Assembly: GCA_041164045.1 (NCBI GenBank)
Contig: JBEAQD010000020.1
Location: 1-20,042 of the forward strand
Origin: CALRBF01 sp041164045
GTDB taxonomy: Bacteria > Patescibacteriota > Minisyncoccia > SW-4-49-11
Direction of reading: 5' to 3'
Length of the DNA: 20,042 nt
Below are positions 6,429 to 15,218 of the stretch, piece after piece. Below the pieces are notes generated by a model. That model did not search any database, was not told the DNA's origin, and saw nothing but the letters and a program-made list of their open reading frames with translations. The position numbers were made by a program, and so were the translations under genes. Position 1 is the stretch's first letter. The number at the start of each line of letters is the position of its first letter.

Positions 6429-8195
6429 ATGATGCAATCAAAAAGATTTCATACTAAATCTAGTGTGCGAACTAATCGTTCTCGTACTCAAGGTAAAAAC
6501 TTTGCCCAAAAAAGAACCATTCCTGAAACATCCAGACAGGCTCTCAAAATCATTCCTTTAGGAGGCTTAGATGGAGTAGGTAAGAATATGTATGTCCTAG
6601 AGCAGGAAAATGATATTCTTATTTTAGATATGGGCCTACAAATGCCAGGTATTAATCAACCGGGTATAGATTATCTTATTCCTAATACTCAATATCTCAA
6701 AAATAATATGAGTAAAATTAAAGGAGTGGTTTTGACATCCCCGCATCCTGATCATATTGGGGCAGTTCCTTATTTACTGCATTTATTTCCGAATTTACAT
6801 ATTTATGCTACAGAAGCTTTATTTGCTATTTTGGAGTCAAGGCATGATTTTTACTCTCAAGGTATTAAGTACAAAAAACATATTATAAAGCCTTATAACT
6901 CCATTAGAATTGGTTCATTTAAGGTTAATGCATTCCCCGCACCATTTAATGTAATAGGTGCAATCGGACTTTGTATTTATACTATGCAAGGAAAAGTTTT
7001 TTATCTATCTAGTTATAAATTAGATAGCGAAACATCGGAAAAGTCTGAAGTATTAGATTATATCAAAGATTTAGCTGGTTCAGATGCATTTGCTCTTTTA
7101 ACAGGTAGTGTAGCTAGTGAATCTCAGGGTTTTGCCCCAACAGAAATCTCTATTGCTAATTATATTGACTCAATTATTGCTAAAAATACTGGTACAATTT
7201 ATATTTCCACTTTTCCATCTATGATTGGTAGAATGCAGCAAATTGTAAATGCAGTAGAAAACCATAATAAGCATTTGTTTATTGAAGGTAAAAGTTTGTT
7301 AAATACATTTAATACTTGTCGTAAAAAAGGATTAATTAATATTAAATCTGGAACTATTATAGGGCCTAGTGGTTTATTTGAAGTCCCAAGGGAAAAACTA
7401 GTAGTACTTATTGCAGGATCACATGGAGATGATATTCCACATTTGATGAGACTAGCAAATGGTGAACATCAAGTCTTTACTATTCAGGCTGGAGATATTG
7501 TGGTATATCCAGCCGCTTTGATCCCGGGAAATGCTCGATCAGTGGCAAGAGTCAATGATAATTTTGCTAAACTTGGAGCTTTTGTGGAATATTATCAGGA
7601 ACTAGATACTAGATATGGAGCTTATGCAAGGTATGAGGATACTTTGGCAGTTCTAAAAGCAGTTAGACCTAAATATTATATCCCAGTTACAGGTTCCCAT
7701 CATCTCTTGAGATCTAATGGAGATATAGCTGTTAAAGGTGGATATCCAGACCGTAATGTAGTAGTGGGTATGAATGGTAAGGTTATACTCTTTGATTATA
7801 AACAAAGACGAGTTACTCCAGAAAAAGTTCAAGCCTCAGATATAATTGTAGATGGTTTAGGAGTTGGAGATTTGACCAATGTGGTCATACATGATAGACA
7901 GTCTATGGCAGAAGAGGGAATATTGCATATTATTGCTCTGGTGGACTTGCAATCTCGTACAATGTTGAATGATATAGTATTAGAATCCAAAGGTTTTGTG
8001 GATAATGAATCCTCAGTGAAATTATTTGATGAGATTAAGGATCATGCTAGATTAATCATATCTACATTAATACGAGAAGCAGATGAGGTGAATTTAGACT
8101 ATGTCAAAAGTGAAGTGAAAGAAAATATAGCTAGACTATTATTAACCAAGACTGAGAGAAGACCAATGATTTTACCAATAATAATTAATATTTGA
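6429..8195 (+). CDS. RNase J paralogue lacking metal-binding residues (probable pseudoenzyme)
   Basis: At 588 residues it is collinear with the next gene along its whole length: metallo-beta-lactamase core, beta-CASP region, and the C-terminal domain with DRQSMAEEGILHII and the ending RRPMILPIIINI. The zinc ligands are mostly gone. HGHMDH of the neighbour is SPHPDH here (104-109), keeping H106, D108 and H109. The other ligands align with N174 (for H175), S195 (D197), Y399 and R401 (H402 and H404) and N430 (H433). Hydrolytic activity is therefore unlikely. The first 35 residues are basic and low-complexity, perhaps RNA-binding. It ends 1 nt before the active paralogue, so both are probably made together and may form a mixed dimer or tetramer, as RNase J1/J2 do in Firmicutes. 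The scaffold role is inferred. The frame is intact, so this is not a decaying gene. Confidence 0.88.
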   Translation: MMQSKRFHTKSSVRTNRSRTQGKNFAQKRTIPETSRQALKIIPLGGLDGVGKNMYVLEQENDILILDMGLQMPGINQPGIDYLIPNTQYLKNNMSKIKGVVLTSPHPDHIGAVPYLLHLFPNLHIYATEALFAILESRHDFYSQGIKYKKHIIKPYNSIRIGSFKVNAFPAPFNVIGAIGLCIYTMQGKVFYLSSYKLDSETSEKSEVLDYIKDLAGSDAFALLTGSVASESQGFAPTEISIANYIDSIIAKNTGTIYISTFPSMIGRMQQIVNAVENHNKHLFIEGKSLLNTFNTCRKKGLINIKSGTIIGPSGLFEVPREKLVVLIAGSHGDDIPHLMRLANGEHQVFTIQAGDIVVYPAALIPGNARSVARVNDNFAKLGAFVEYYQELDTRYGAYARYEDTLAVLKAVRPKYYIPVTGSHHLLRSNGDIAVKGGYPDRNVVVGMNGKVILFDYKQRRVTPEKVQASDIIVDGLGVGDLTNVVIHDRQSMAEEGILHIIALVDLQSRTMLNDIVLESKGFVDNESSVKLFDEIKDHARLIISTLIREADEVNLDYVKSEVKENIARLLLTKTERRPMILPIIINI

Positions 8196-8196
8196 T

Positions 8197-9975
8197 ATGA
8201 AAGCTTATAATAATTCTAAAATTAAGAGAGGTACTACCTTTGTAAAGGATTTAAGTTACAAAGCAAATCAGTATCTGAATGCCAAAGAGCCGTTTGACAC
8301 AAAAGATAATATCTTGAAAATTATTCCTTTAGGTGGTTCTGAGGAAATCGGGGGAAGGAATATGACAGTGATAGAATATGGAAAGGATATTATAGTAATA
8401 GACATAGGGATGAAATTTCCAGAAGAAGATCAGCCTGGTGTTGACTATATTATCCCTAATCCTAGCTATCTCAAAGGTAAAGAGGACAGAATTAGAGCCG
8501 TGCTGATTACTCATGGTCATATGGATCATATTGGAGGGGTATCGCAGGTTATGTCTATGATTGGTAACCCACCTATTTATGCACCAGCCTTACCTTTAGC
8601 AATGATGCAAAGAAGACAAAGTGAATTTACTACTCTTCCAGCACTTAATGGACATGTTGCCAAATTAAATGAGAAAATAAGATTAGGTGTATTTACTGTT
8701 ACTTTTCTACATATTAATCATAGTATCCCTGATTCTACTATGATTAAGATTGAGACTCCAGAAGGGGTAATACTACATACTGGGGATTTCAAAATTGATG
8801 CCACTCCTGTGGGCGAAGCTCCAGCTGATTTAGAAATGTATAAGAAAATTGGAGATGAGGGAGTTCTACTATTATTATCCGATAGTACTAGTGCTAGCAA
8901 ACCTGGAAGGTTAGTCTCTGAGATGACAATTCAGAATAATATTGACCATATCTTTGAGAATGCTACTGGCAAAATTATAGTGACTACTTTTTCTAGTACA
9001 TTGAATAGAATTCAGCAAATGATTAATTTATCTGAGAAATATAATCGTAAAGTAGTGATTGAGGGCTTTAGTATGAAGACTAATATTCAGATTTTACATG
9101 AAATTGGTTATGCCAATTTTTCTCCACAGACTTTAATTAGTGCTCAAGAGGCTCGTAATCTTCCACCTGAAAATTTGACGATTATTTGTACTGGAGCTCA
9201 GGGAGATGAGAGGTCAGCTTTGACTAGAATAGCCAATAAAGAACATCGTAATTTCCAAATTGAACCGGGGGATACTGTGGTATTCTCATCCTCCGTGGTA
9301 CCAGGAAATGAAGAATCTGTACAAAAGATCAAAGATTCTCTAGCTAAACAGAGAGCCAATATTATTCATTGGAAAATGATGGAAATTCATGTCTCAGGTC
9401 ATGCTCATAAGGAAGATCTCAAGCAATTATTAGAGATTATTAGACCTAAGTATTTACAACCAATTTATGGGGACTTTTATGCTCTCAAATCACATTCCGA
9501 CTTAGCTCAAGAAGTTGGTATGCCAAGAGAGAATATACTACTTACTGACAATGGGAGAGTAATACAGGTTTATAAGGGAGAGGCTAGAGTTACTACTCAG
9601 AAAGTCAATGCCAGCAATATGATGGTAGATGGGCTTGGAGTAGGAGACTTAAAAGAAATTGTAATCCGAGACAGGCAGTCTTTAGCCCAAGATGGGATTT
9701 TGACTATTGTATCTTTATTAGACTTAAAACAAGGTAAAATTATTAGAGATCCAGAAATTGTCTCCAAAGGATTTGTGCATATTCAAACATCTACCAAATT
9801 ACTAGATTCAATTAAGGAAAAAGTAAAAGAACATATAGAGAAGAAACTAGCAAGAGAAGGGCAAGACCAGAGTATAGAGGATATACAACAATCTATTCGA
9901 GAAGATTTAGGTTTATTCTTATTCAAGACTACTCATAGAAGACCAATGATTATACCCGTGATTATAGAAATATAA
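8197..9975 (+). CDS. rnj: Ribonuclease J (active-type metallo-beta-lactamase/beta-CASP RNase)
   Basis: RNase J is an RNA endonuclease and 5'-3' exonuclease central to mRNA decay and rRNA maturation in bacteria that use it. All family motifs are present in 592 residues: D69 near the N-terminus, THGHMDHIGG (105-114), NHSIPDS (174-180) with H175, HTGDFKID (194-201) with D197, LLSDST (226-231), SGHAHKED (400-407) with H402 and H404, and PIYGDFYALKSH ending at H433. These are the expected two-metal ligands. The beta-CASP region lies between about 230 and 385, and the C-terminal domain includes RDRQSLAQDGIL. The gene starts 1 nt after the degenerate paralogue and ends 3 nt before recO, which implies one transcript. 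The start at 8197 fits the tandem spacing; there is no Shine-Dalgarno. Confidence 0.95.
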   Translation: MKAYNNSKIKRGTTFVKDLSYKANQYLNAKEPFDTKDNILKIIPLGGSEEIGGRNMTVIEYGKDIIVIDIGMKFPEEDQPGVDYIIPNPSYLKGKEDRIRAVLITHGHMDHIGGVSQVMSMIGNPPIYAPALPLAMMQRRQSEFTTLPALNGHVAKLNEKIRLGVFTVTFLHINHSIPDSTMIKIETPEGVILHTGDFKIDATPVGEAPADLEMYKKIGDEGVLLLLSDSTSASKPGRLVSEMTIQNNIDHIFENATGKIIVTTFSSTLNRIQQMINLSEKYNRKVVIEGFSMKTNIQILHEIGYANFSPQTLISAQEARNLPPENLTIICTGAQGDERSALTRIANKEHRNFQIEPGDTVVFSSSVVPGNEESVQKIKDSLAKQRANIIHWKMMEIHVSGHAHKEDLKQLLEIIRPKYLQPIYGDFYALKSHSDLAQEVGMPRENILLTDNGRVIQVYKGEARVTTQKVNASNMMVDGLGVGDLKEIVIRDRQSLAQDGILTIVSLLDLKQGKIIRDPEIVSKGFVHIQTSTKLLDSIKEKVKEHIEKKLAREGQDQSIEDIQQSIREDLGLFLFKTTHRRPMIIPVIIEI

Positions 9976-9978
9976 AAT

Positions 9979-10686
9979 ATGGCCATTATCCACAATACTG
10001 AGGCCTATTTGATTAAACAAATAGATTTACCAGAAGTGGATAGATTGGGGGTTTTTTATACCAAGAATTATGGGAAACAAACTTTATTGTTAAAAGGTAT
10101 CAAGAAACCAACCTCCAAGCTACAATACAGATTATATGATTGGGGTAAATCCGAGTTAGAGTTTATTGTAGGGCGTAATACCTCTAGATTAATTGCGATT
10201 AAAGACCTAGATTCATATTCTGATTTATATTTGGATATCAAATCCACCGCTTTGATGGGAATTATGTTTGAGTTATTAGACCAATTAACCGATGAGAATC
10301 ATACAGATATACAAGTTTTTGAATGCATTGAACAATATATAGAATTAGTCAAAAAACATTCTAATCAATATCAAGTCTTAATCGGTTGGTTATTAACTAG
10401 ATTATTATATACATTGGGTTATGGAATTAACTTATCCCATTGTGTAATAACTGGAGTCACAAAGTCTAGAGACTTTGGTATAAGTATTAGAGCTGGAGGT
10501 TTAGTTGTATCTAGACTAAAGGATGAATTTGAAGATTATATAGCAGTCAATAGTGACTTGATTTATACTTTAAGACAATGGCAAAAGGGAATTTGGCTTG
10601 AAGTAAAAGATTTTCCATGGCAAATTGTGCAACATCATCTACACTGGTATCGTCTCAAAAGTAACTCCTTGAATCTTATTCAATAA
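9979..10686 (+). CDS. recO: DNA repair protein RecO
   Basis: RecO loads RecA onto SSB-coated DNA in the RecFOR pathway and anneals strands. The 235-residue length is normal. The N-terminal OB-fold pattern is recognisable: TEAYLIKQIDLPEVDRLGVF, then YGKQTLLLKGIKKPTSKLQ, which corresponds to the family's GKxxxxAKGxRKPxSKL. The helical C-terminal part has LLTRLLYTLGYGINLSHCVITG, equivalent to the RecO LLxxxGxxPxLxxCxxCG segment. Only one cysteine remains (HCVITG), so the zinc-binding cysteines of many RecO proteins are absent, as happens in some lineages. The gene lies 3 nt after the RNase J gene, and the next promoter starts inside its 3' end. The assignment rests on pattern similarity and is fairly secure. 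Confidence 0.8.
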   Translation: MAIIHNTEAYLIKQIDLPEVDRLGVFYTKNYGKQTLLLKGIKKPTSKLQYRLYDWGKSELEFIVGRNTSRLIAIKDLDSYSDLYLDIKSTALMGIMFELLDQLTDENHTDIQVFECIEQYIELVKKHSNQYQVLIGWLLTRLLYTLGYGINLSHCVITGVTKSRDFGISIRAGGLVVSRLKDEFEDYIAVNSDLIYTLRQWQKGIWLEVKDFPWQIVQHHLHWYRLKSNSLNLIQ

Positions 10687-10698
10687 ATATGGTATAAT
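10669..10698 (+). promoter_or_regulatory. Extended -10 promoter for the DUF11-like protein and downstream genes
   Basis: TTGAAT (10669-10674), an 18-nt spacer and TATAAT (10693-10698), with the extended TGG at 10690-10692. It overlaps the end of recO. The predicted start is near 10705, about 20 nt before ATG 10727. Confidence 0.75.
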
Positions 10699-10726
10699 TA
10701 ATATCGAATATAATTAAAATAAATAT

Positions 10727-12613
10727 ATGGCATTAGAAGATATTGAGAAAAAAATATATAAAAAAGAGAATCAAGTGGAGCTAGATAAAGAAAGAGTGCA
10801 CAATACTCCATATAGTGTATATGCAAAACATAATGCCCCAAGCTCACCAGAATTTAAGCCAGTTGAGGAAGCAGATCAGCCTTTTTTCCAAAAGCATAAG
10901 AAAAAAATCACACTTTACAGTATAATTATTACAGCTTTAGTAGGTATAGGACTTATTATAGGTTTTTTTTATCAACTCAATCAGCAAAGATTTTCAGATA
11001 AAAGAGTGAGATTAGAAATAGCTGGCGAAAGTCAAGTGTCTGCAGGAGAGGAAATTTCATATACCTTGACATATAGAAATGATAATCTTGTTGCCTTAAA
11101 AAATGCTAAAATTACCGTAGAAGTTCCTCAGGCACTCATAGACTCATCTTTGGATATATTGGGTCAGACCAAATCTGAAATTAGAGAATATGAATTACCA
11201 GAATTAGAGCCTAGATCAAAGGGAGAGATTATAATTAAAGGAAGATTGATAGGAGAAATAGCTAGTATTCATACAATCAAAGCCACTCTTAATTATATGC
11301 CCACTATTCTAACTTCTAGCTTTGATTCCAAGACAGAGTTTGCTACAACTATTGCGGACAGTCCAGTTATAGTAGATATTCAAGCCCCCCTACAAGGTGT
11401 AGGTGGAGAAATTGTTAATTATGTTATTACTGTTAATAATAAAAGTGATAATGATTTGAAAGATTTGGAGCTACAATTAGAATATCCAGAAACTTTTGCT
11501 TTCACATCATCAACCTTAACAGCTGCTGGGAATTCAAAAAATATCTTTACTATTCCAAGTATAAGGTCAAAATCTTCCTATGAAATTATAGTAACTGGTA
11601 CACTTGGAGGAAATCAAAAAGAAATAAAGATTATAAAAGCTAAAATAGGAGAGTCTAGACAAGGAGTGTTTACCCTATATTCAAGTAGCCAAAAATCTAC
11701 TACACTAGGATCTCCTTATGTCAACTTAACACAGAGAGTTAATACTAATATAGCATCTGCAGGAGATTCTTTGGAATATACTATTACATTTCGTAATAAT
11801 ACTCAAGTTAGAATAGGAGAGGGATCTCTCAGAGTACAGTTGGACAGCAAATTATTAGACTTAACTAGATTAAGCGCTAGGGGTGCAGATTTCGATGCTA
11901 GTACTAACACTATTATTTGGCGAGCTAATGCAGTACCTCAGCTAAAAACTTTTGGTCCTAATGAACAAGGAGAGGTTAGTTTTAGAGTACCTATAAAACG
12001 TACTATACCGATTGATAACTTTCAAGATGTGAATTATGTTATTAAAACTAATGCCACCTTTGAAAGTGATGAAGTACCTACTACCTTAGGAGTAAATAAA
12101 ATTATTCAAGGCAATTCTAGTGAAGTCAAGTTGTCAACTAAATTAATACCAAAAGCCTCTATTTCTTATGTAAGTAAAGACAGCTCTATTATCAATACAG
12201 GCCCAATACCGTTAAAAGTAGCACAAATAACTACATTCTCAGTAAGTTTAGAAATACAAAATTTAACAAATGATGTATCAGGTGTTACATTTATAACTAC
12301 CCTCCCAGATAATGTGAATTGGACAGACAAAACCATTTCGACACATGGTAATATATCGTATAATGAGAGGACTAAAGAGGTTGTCTGGAATGTAGATAAA
12401 GTCCCAGCCAACACTGGTTTGTTAAGACCTCTATATAGAGCTGTGTTCCAGATTAGTATTAATCCTGCTATAAATCAAGTAGGGCAAATCCCTCAACTAT
12501 TGAGTGGAATTAACTATACAGGTAAAGATGACTTTACAGGAATAGATTTATCTGGTACTTTAGAAGTAAATTCAGTAAGTGATGTCGGTGGACAGATAAG
12601 AGTAGAAGAGTAA
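10727..12613 (+). CDS. Single-pass membrane protein with DUF11-like extracellular repeats
   Basis: The 628 residues divide into a charged cytoplasmic N-terminus (1-60, ending QKHKKK), one transmembrane helix (about 61-82, ITLYSIIITALVGIGLIIGF) and a large beta-rich ectodomain. The ectodomain repeats a DUF11/Ig-like pattern: VSAGEEISYTLTYRN, VGGEIVNYVITVNN, IASAGDSLEYTITFRN and a weaker fourth, ITTFSVSLEIQN. Each is followed by a LPxxF/VxW-type strand pattern, so four tandem domains of roughly 130-150 residues are likely. No sortase motif, enzymatic residues or cysteines were noticed. The role is probably structural at the envelope, inferred from architecture only. It opens a tightly packed unit with tgt 2 nt downstream, although no functional link to tgt is evident. 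Confidence 0.85.
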   Translation: MALEDIEKKIYKKENQVELDKERVHNTPYSVYAKHNAPSSPEFKPVEEADQPFFQKHKKKITLYSIIITALVGIGLIIGFFYQLNQQRFSDKRVRLEIAGESQVSAGEEISYTLTYRNDNLVALKNAKITVEVPQALIDSSLDILGQTKSEIREYELPELEPRSKGEIIIKGRLIGEIASIHTIKATLNYMPTILTSSFDSKTEFATTIADSPVIVDIQAPLQGVGGEIVNYVITVNNKSDNDLKDLELQLEYPETFAFTSSTLTAAGNSKNIFTIPSIRSKSSYEIIVTGTLGGNQKEIKIIKAKIGESRQGVFTLYSSSQKSTTLGSPYVNLTQRVNTNIASAGDSLEYTITFRNNTQVRIGEGSLRVQLDSKLLDLTRLSARGADFDASTNTIIWRANAVPQLKTFGPNEQGEVSFRVPIKRTIPIDNFQDVNYVIKTNATFESDEVPTTLGVNKIIQGNSSEVKLSTKLIPKASISYVSKDSSIINTGPIPLKVAQITTFSVSLEIQNLTNDVSGVTFITTLPDNVNWTDKTISTHGNISYNERTKEVVWNVDKVPANTGLLRPLYRAVFQISINPAINQVGQIPQLLSGINYTGKDDFTGIDLSGTLEVNSVSDVGGQIRVEE

Positions 12614-12615
12614 TT

Positions 12616-13782
12616 ATGTTTGAAATAAAAGAGAGGTGTGGTAGCTTAAGGTATGGAATTTTGGATGCTGTACATAGTAAATTAGAAACTCCATTTTTTA
12701 TGCCCGTAGCTACTAAGGGTAGCATTAGAGGAATTGGGAATCAGGAAATATATAATCAATTTGATACAGATATTATATTGATGAATACGTATCATCTTTA
12801 TCTCAAACCTGGTTATGAGTTAGTACATAAATTAGGAGGTTTACATAAATTTACCAATTGGCCTAAAGCAATTTTGACAGATAGTGGAGGATTTCAGGTA
12901 TTTAGCTTATCTAAAATTAATAAAATTACAGAAGAAGGTGTGTATTTCCGCTCTCATATAGATGGCAGTGAGCATTTATTAAGTCCAGAAGAGTCTATTC
13001 GTACTCAGTATTACTTGGGGAGTGATATTATTATGGTTTTAGATGAATGTCCTCCGGGTGGATCTGCCCGAGATTATATATTAAAGTCCTTAGAATTAAC
13101 TACTCGTTGGGCACAAAGGTCAAAAGATGAATTAGAAAGGTTATTACAAAAAGACCCTAGACCTGATAATACAAAACCATTATTATTTGGCATTGTACAG
13201 GGAGGTATATATGAGGACTTAAGAAAATTAAGTTTAAGTCAATTACAAGAAATAGGTTTTGATGGGTATGCTATTGGAGGTGTGTCAGTGGGTGAGTCAA
13301 GAGCTGAAGTTTTGAAGGTTATACAATGGACAGCCCCGCTCTTACCAGATGACAAGCCCAGATACCTGATGGGATTGGGAAAACCAGAAGAAATAGTCTA
13401 TGCAACTTCATTAGGAGTAGATATGTTTGATTGTGTAATTCCTACCAGAGAAGCTCGTCATGGTACAGTTTATATCTGGAAATCAGCCAATAAGGAGCAA
13501 GATGTACATCAATATTTGCGAGATTTACAACAAACTCAAACAGAAGCTAAATTACCAGAAAATAAATTCTTTGATATTCTAAAAATTCAAAATCTAATTT
13601 ATAGAGAAGATACAAATCCAATTGATCCTTATGCTCAATGGCAAGGTTCTCAAGATTATAGCCGAGCCTATATTAGACATCTATATAATGTAAAAGAACA
13701 ATATGCACTTGAATATTTGAGTCGCCATAATTTACAATTTTATTTAGAAATGATGCAATATATTAGGTCATTTAGAGGATAA
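12616..13782 (+). CDS. tgt: tRNA-guanine transglycosylase homologue lacking zinc cysteines
   Basis: Tgt exchanges guanine-34 of GUN-anticodon tRNAs for preQ1 or queuine, leading to queuosine. Conserved here are MPVATKGSIRGI, NTYHLYLKPG, LTDSGGFQVFSL with catalytic D89, GIVQGG (192-197), YAIGGVSVGE (218-227), MGLGKPEEI, and FDCVIPTREARHGT with nucleophile D272. The C-terminal part is odd. The usual CxCxxC zinc ligands align with A340, W342 and S345 in NPIDPYAQWQGSQDYSRAY, while the histidine ligand H371 (SRHNL) remains. About 28 residues (roughly 291-318, charged and Gln-rich) are inserted between HGTVYIW and ILKIQNLIYRED. The length of 388 is only slightly above the family norm. Catalysis is plausible because both aspartates persist, but the fold must be stabilised without Cys3His zinc. 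The gene sits 2 nt after the DUF11-like gene and 3 nt before the hydrolase. Confidence 0.92.
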   Translation: MFEIKERCGSLRYGILDAVHSKLETPFFMPVATKGSIRGIGNQEIYNQFDTDIILMNTYHLYLKPGYELVHKLGGLHKFTNWPKAILTDSGGFQVFSLSKINKITEEGVYFRSHIDGSEHLLSPEESIRTQYYLGSDIIMVLDECPPGGSARDYILKSLELTTRWAQRSKDELERLLQKDPRPDNTKPLLFGIVQGGIYEDLRKLSLSQLQEIGFDGYAIGGVSVGESRAEVLKVIQWTAPLLPDDKPRYLMGLGKPEEIVYATSLGVDMFDCVIPTREARHGTVYIWKSANKEQDVHQYLRDLQQTQTEAKLPENKFFDILKIQNLIYREDTNPIDPYAQWQGSQDYSRAYIRHLYNVKEQYALEYLSRHNLQFYLEMMQYIRSFRG

Positions 13783-13785
13783 TAT

Positions 13786-14529
13786 ATGAGAATAGGTGTA
13801 TTATGGTTTCATGCTTGGGCATCAACAAAAGATGATTTACAAGAAATGTTGATGTATTTGGAGCAGAGGGGAATAGAATGTCACAGTATTAATCTAAAAG
13901 GTCATAATACCAAACCATCTGACTTACATAGAGTTACCTATAAAGACTGGTTAGCTCAAGCTGAAGAAGCTTATCAGGAAATTTCAGATAAATGGGATAT
14001 AATTTTTGTGGGAGGACTATCTATGGGAGGTCAATTGGCTTTATATTTGGCTTCAAAGTATAAGGTGTCTGGGATTATTACTATTGGTACTCCACTCAAA
14101 GTCAAAGTTCCATTTATTATAAGATATATGTCGCATATTTTACAATATATTCCATATTTGATATATAGAAGACAACCTTTTACAGACAAAAGAATACAAG
14201 ACATATCTATTTCCCGTAAGGGAGCTTATAAATATTTTCCTATAAGTTCAGTCGCACAAGTCTGTCTTTTGACTCGTAAAATTAGGAGAAATTATGTTAA
14301 CAAGGTTAATGCACCCATACTTTTAATCCAATCTACTATAGATCATATTGTCCCCAAGTATAACTTAGAAATATTCCAAAAAAGACTAAAAACAAACTTA
14401 AAAGATATTAATATTATGTGGGTAGAAGACTCCTATCATCTGGTAAATTTAGATTATTCCAAATTAGAGGTATTTAAAAAAATATATGAATTTATTCAAA
14501 AATACAGTATAATACAAGAATATAAATAA
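13786..14529 (+). CDS. Alpha/beta-hydrolase, carboxylesterase/monoacylglycerol-lipase type
   Basis: The 247 residues show the serine-hydrolase order: an oxyanion-hole region LWFHAWAS (6-13), the nucleophile elbow GLSMGG with S79, the acid D186 in LLIQSTIDHIVP, and the base H218 in DSYHLV. The GxSxG context and short lid (about 105-165) resemble the Est30-like carboxylesterase and monoacylglycerol lipase group. The lid carries hydrophobic, basic sequence (FIIRYMSHILQYIPYLIYRRQ) and may contact membrane lipid. There is no signal peptide, so it is probably cytoplasmic. A weak Shine-Dalgarno, AGAGGA, lies 7 nt before the ATG, one of the few in the window. The substrate cannot be read from sequence. 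Confidence 0.85.
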   Translation: MRIGVLWFHAWASTKDDLQEMLMYLEQRGIECHSINLKGHNTKPSDLHRVTYKDWLAQAEEAYQEISDKWDIIFVGGLSMGGQLALYLASKYKVSGIITIGTPLKVKVPFIIRYMSHILQYIPYLIYRRQPFTDKRIQDISISRKGAYKYFPISSVAQVCLLTRKIRRNYVNKVNAPILLIQSTIDHIVPKYNLEIFQKRLKTNLKDINIMWVEDSYHLVNLDYSKLEVFKKIYEFIQKYSIIQEYK

Positions 14530-14540
14530 TATACACATAT

Positions 14541-15218
14541 ATGTCTCATTTAATATTTGATATAGAAACAATTGGAGATAGTTGGGATACACTAGATCCA
14601 GAGACTCAAATTTATCTCTTAAAATATGCCGAAACCGAAGAACAACAAGAAATAGTCAAGACCACCTTAGGACTATATCCACTTACCGGTCAAATTGTAG
14701 CAATTGGGCTATATGACCCAGAAAAGGATATCAAAAGTGTATATTTACAAGCTCCAGATAGTAATCTTGAGCAGAGATATGAAAAAGAAGGAGTACATTA
14801 TCTCGTAGGTACAGAAGCTGAAATATTAGAAAAATTCTGGGCTACAATTCGAAAATATAGTACCTTTGTAACTTTTAATGGTAGGGGATTTGACTGTCCA
14901 TACATATTGATGCGATCAGCAGTACATAAAATTAAACCAACTAAAAATCTAATCCCTTATCGTTATTCAGATAAAGAGCATATAGACCTTTTTGACCAAT
15001 TAACTTTTTATAATACTACTAAAAAGTTTAATTTAGACTATTTTTGTAAAAGATTTGGTATTACAAGTCCTAAAAGCGAAGGTATTACAGGGCTAGATGT
15101 ACCAGCATTATTTAATCAAGGCGAATATCAGCAAATAGCTGAATATTGTATGCGAGATGTAATAGCTACAGGAGAATTATTTCAAATTTGGCAAAGATAC
15201 ATAAAAGCTCCCCTATGA
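14541..15218 (+). CDS. DEDDy-type 3'-5' exonuclease (PolB-exonuclease-like, RNase H fold)
   Basis: The 225 residues carry the DnaQ-superfamily acidic residues: FDIET with D7 and E9 (ExoI), FNGRGFDCPYI with D118 (ExoII), and EYCMRDV with Y202 and D206 (ExoIII, the YxxxD form that defines DEDDy). FDQLTFYNTTKKFNLDYFCKRFGI resembles the region before motif III in the stand-alone 'predicted 3'-5' exonuclease related to PolB exonuclease' family. No polymerase or helicase domain is attached. It probably trims DNA or RNA 3' ends in repair or RNA processing; the substrate is not determinable. Its stop codon overlaps the start of the glycosyltransferase gene (ATGA), so the two are translationally linked, although no functional reason is apparent. 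Confidence 0.85.
   Translation: MSHLIFDIETIGDSWDTLDPETQIYLLKYAETEEQQEIVKTTLGLYPLTGQIVAIGLYDPEKDIKSVYLQAPDSNLEQRYEKEGVHYLVGTEAEILEKFWATIRKYSTFVTFNGRGFDCPYILMRSAVHKIKPTKNLIPYRYSDKEHIDLFDQLTFYNTTKKFNLDYFCKRFGITSPKSEGITGLDVPALFNQGEYQQIAEYCMRDVIATGELFQIWQRYIKAPL

Noticed and set aside
8329..8900. Minus-strand open frames inside the RNase J gene, and similar ones at 639-869, 3826-4062, 12166-12725, 16433-16630 and 19098-19388
   Set aside because: They are opposite well-supported genes or the tRNA, have no recognisable domains or leaders, and their composition follows from the coding strand.
14508..14513. TATAAT before the exonuclease gene as a promoter
   Set aside because: It has no TG extension and no -35 at 16-18 nt, and it lies in the end of the hydrolase gene within a tight operon. 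TATAAT by chance is common in this A/T-rich sequence.
15146..15214. Upstream extension of the glycosyltransferase to ATG 15146
   Set aside because: These 23 codons are an out-of-frame reading of the exonuclease C-terminus (motif III). The GT2 signature begins at ATG 15215, which overlaps the exonuclease stop in a standard ATGA junction.
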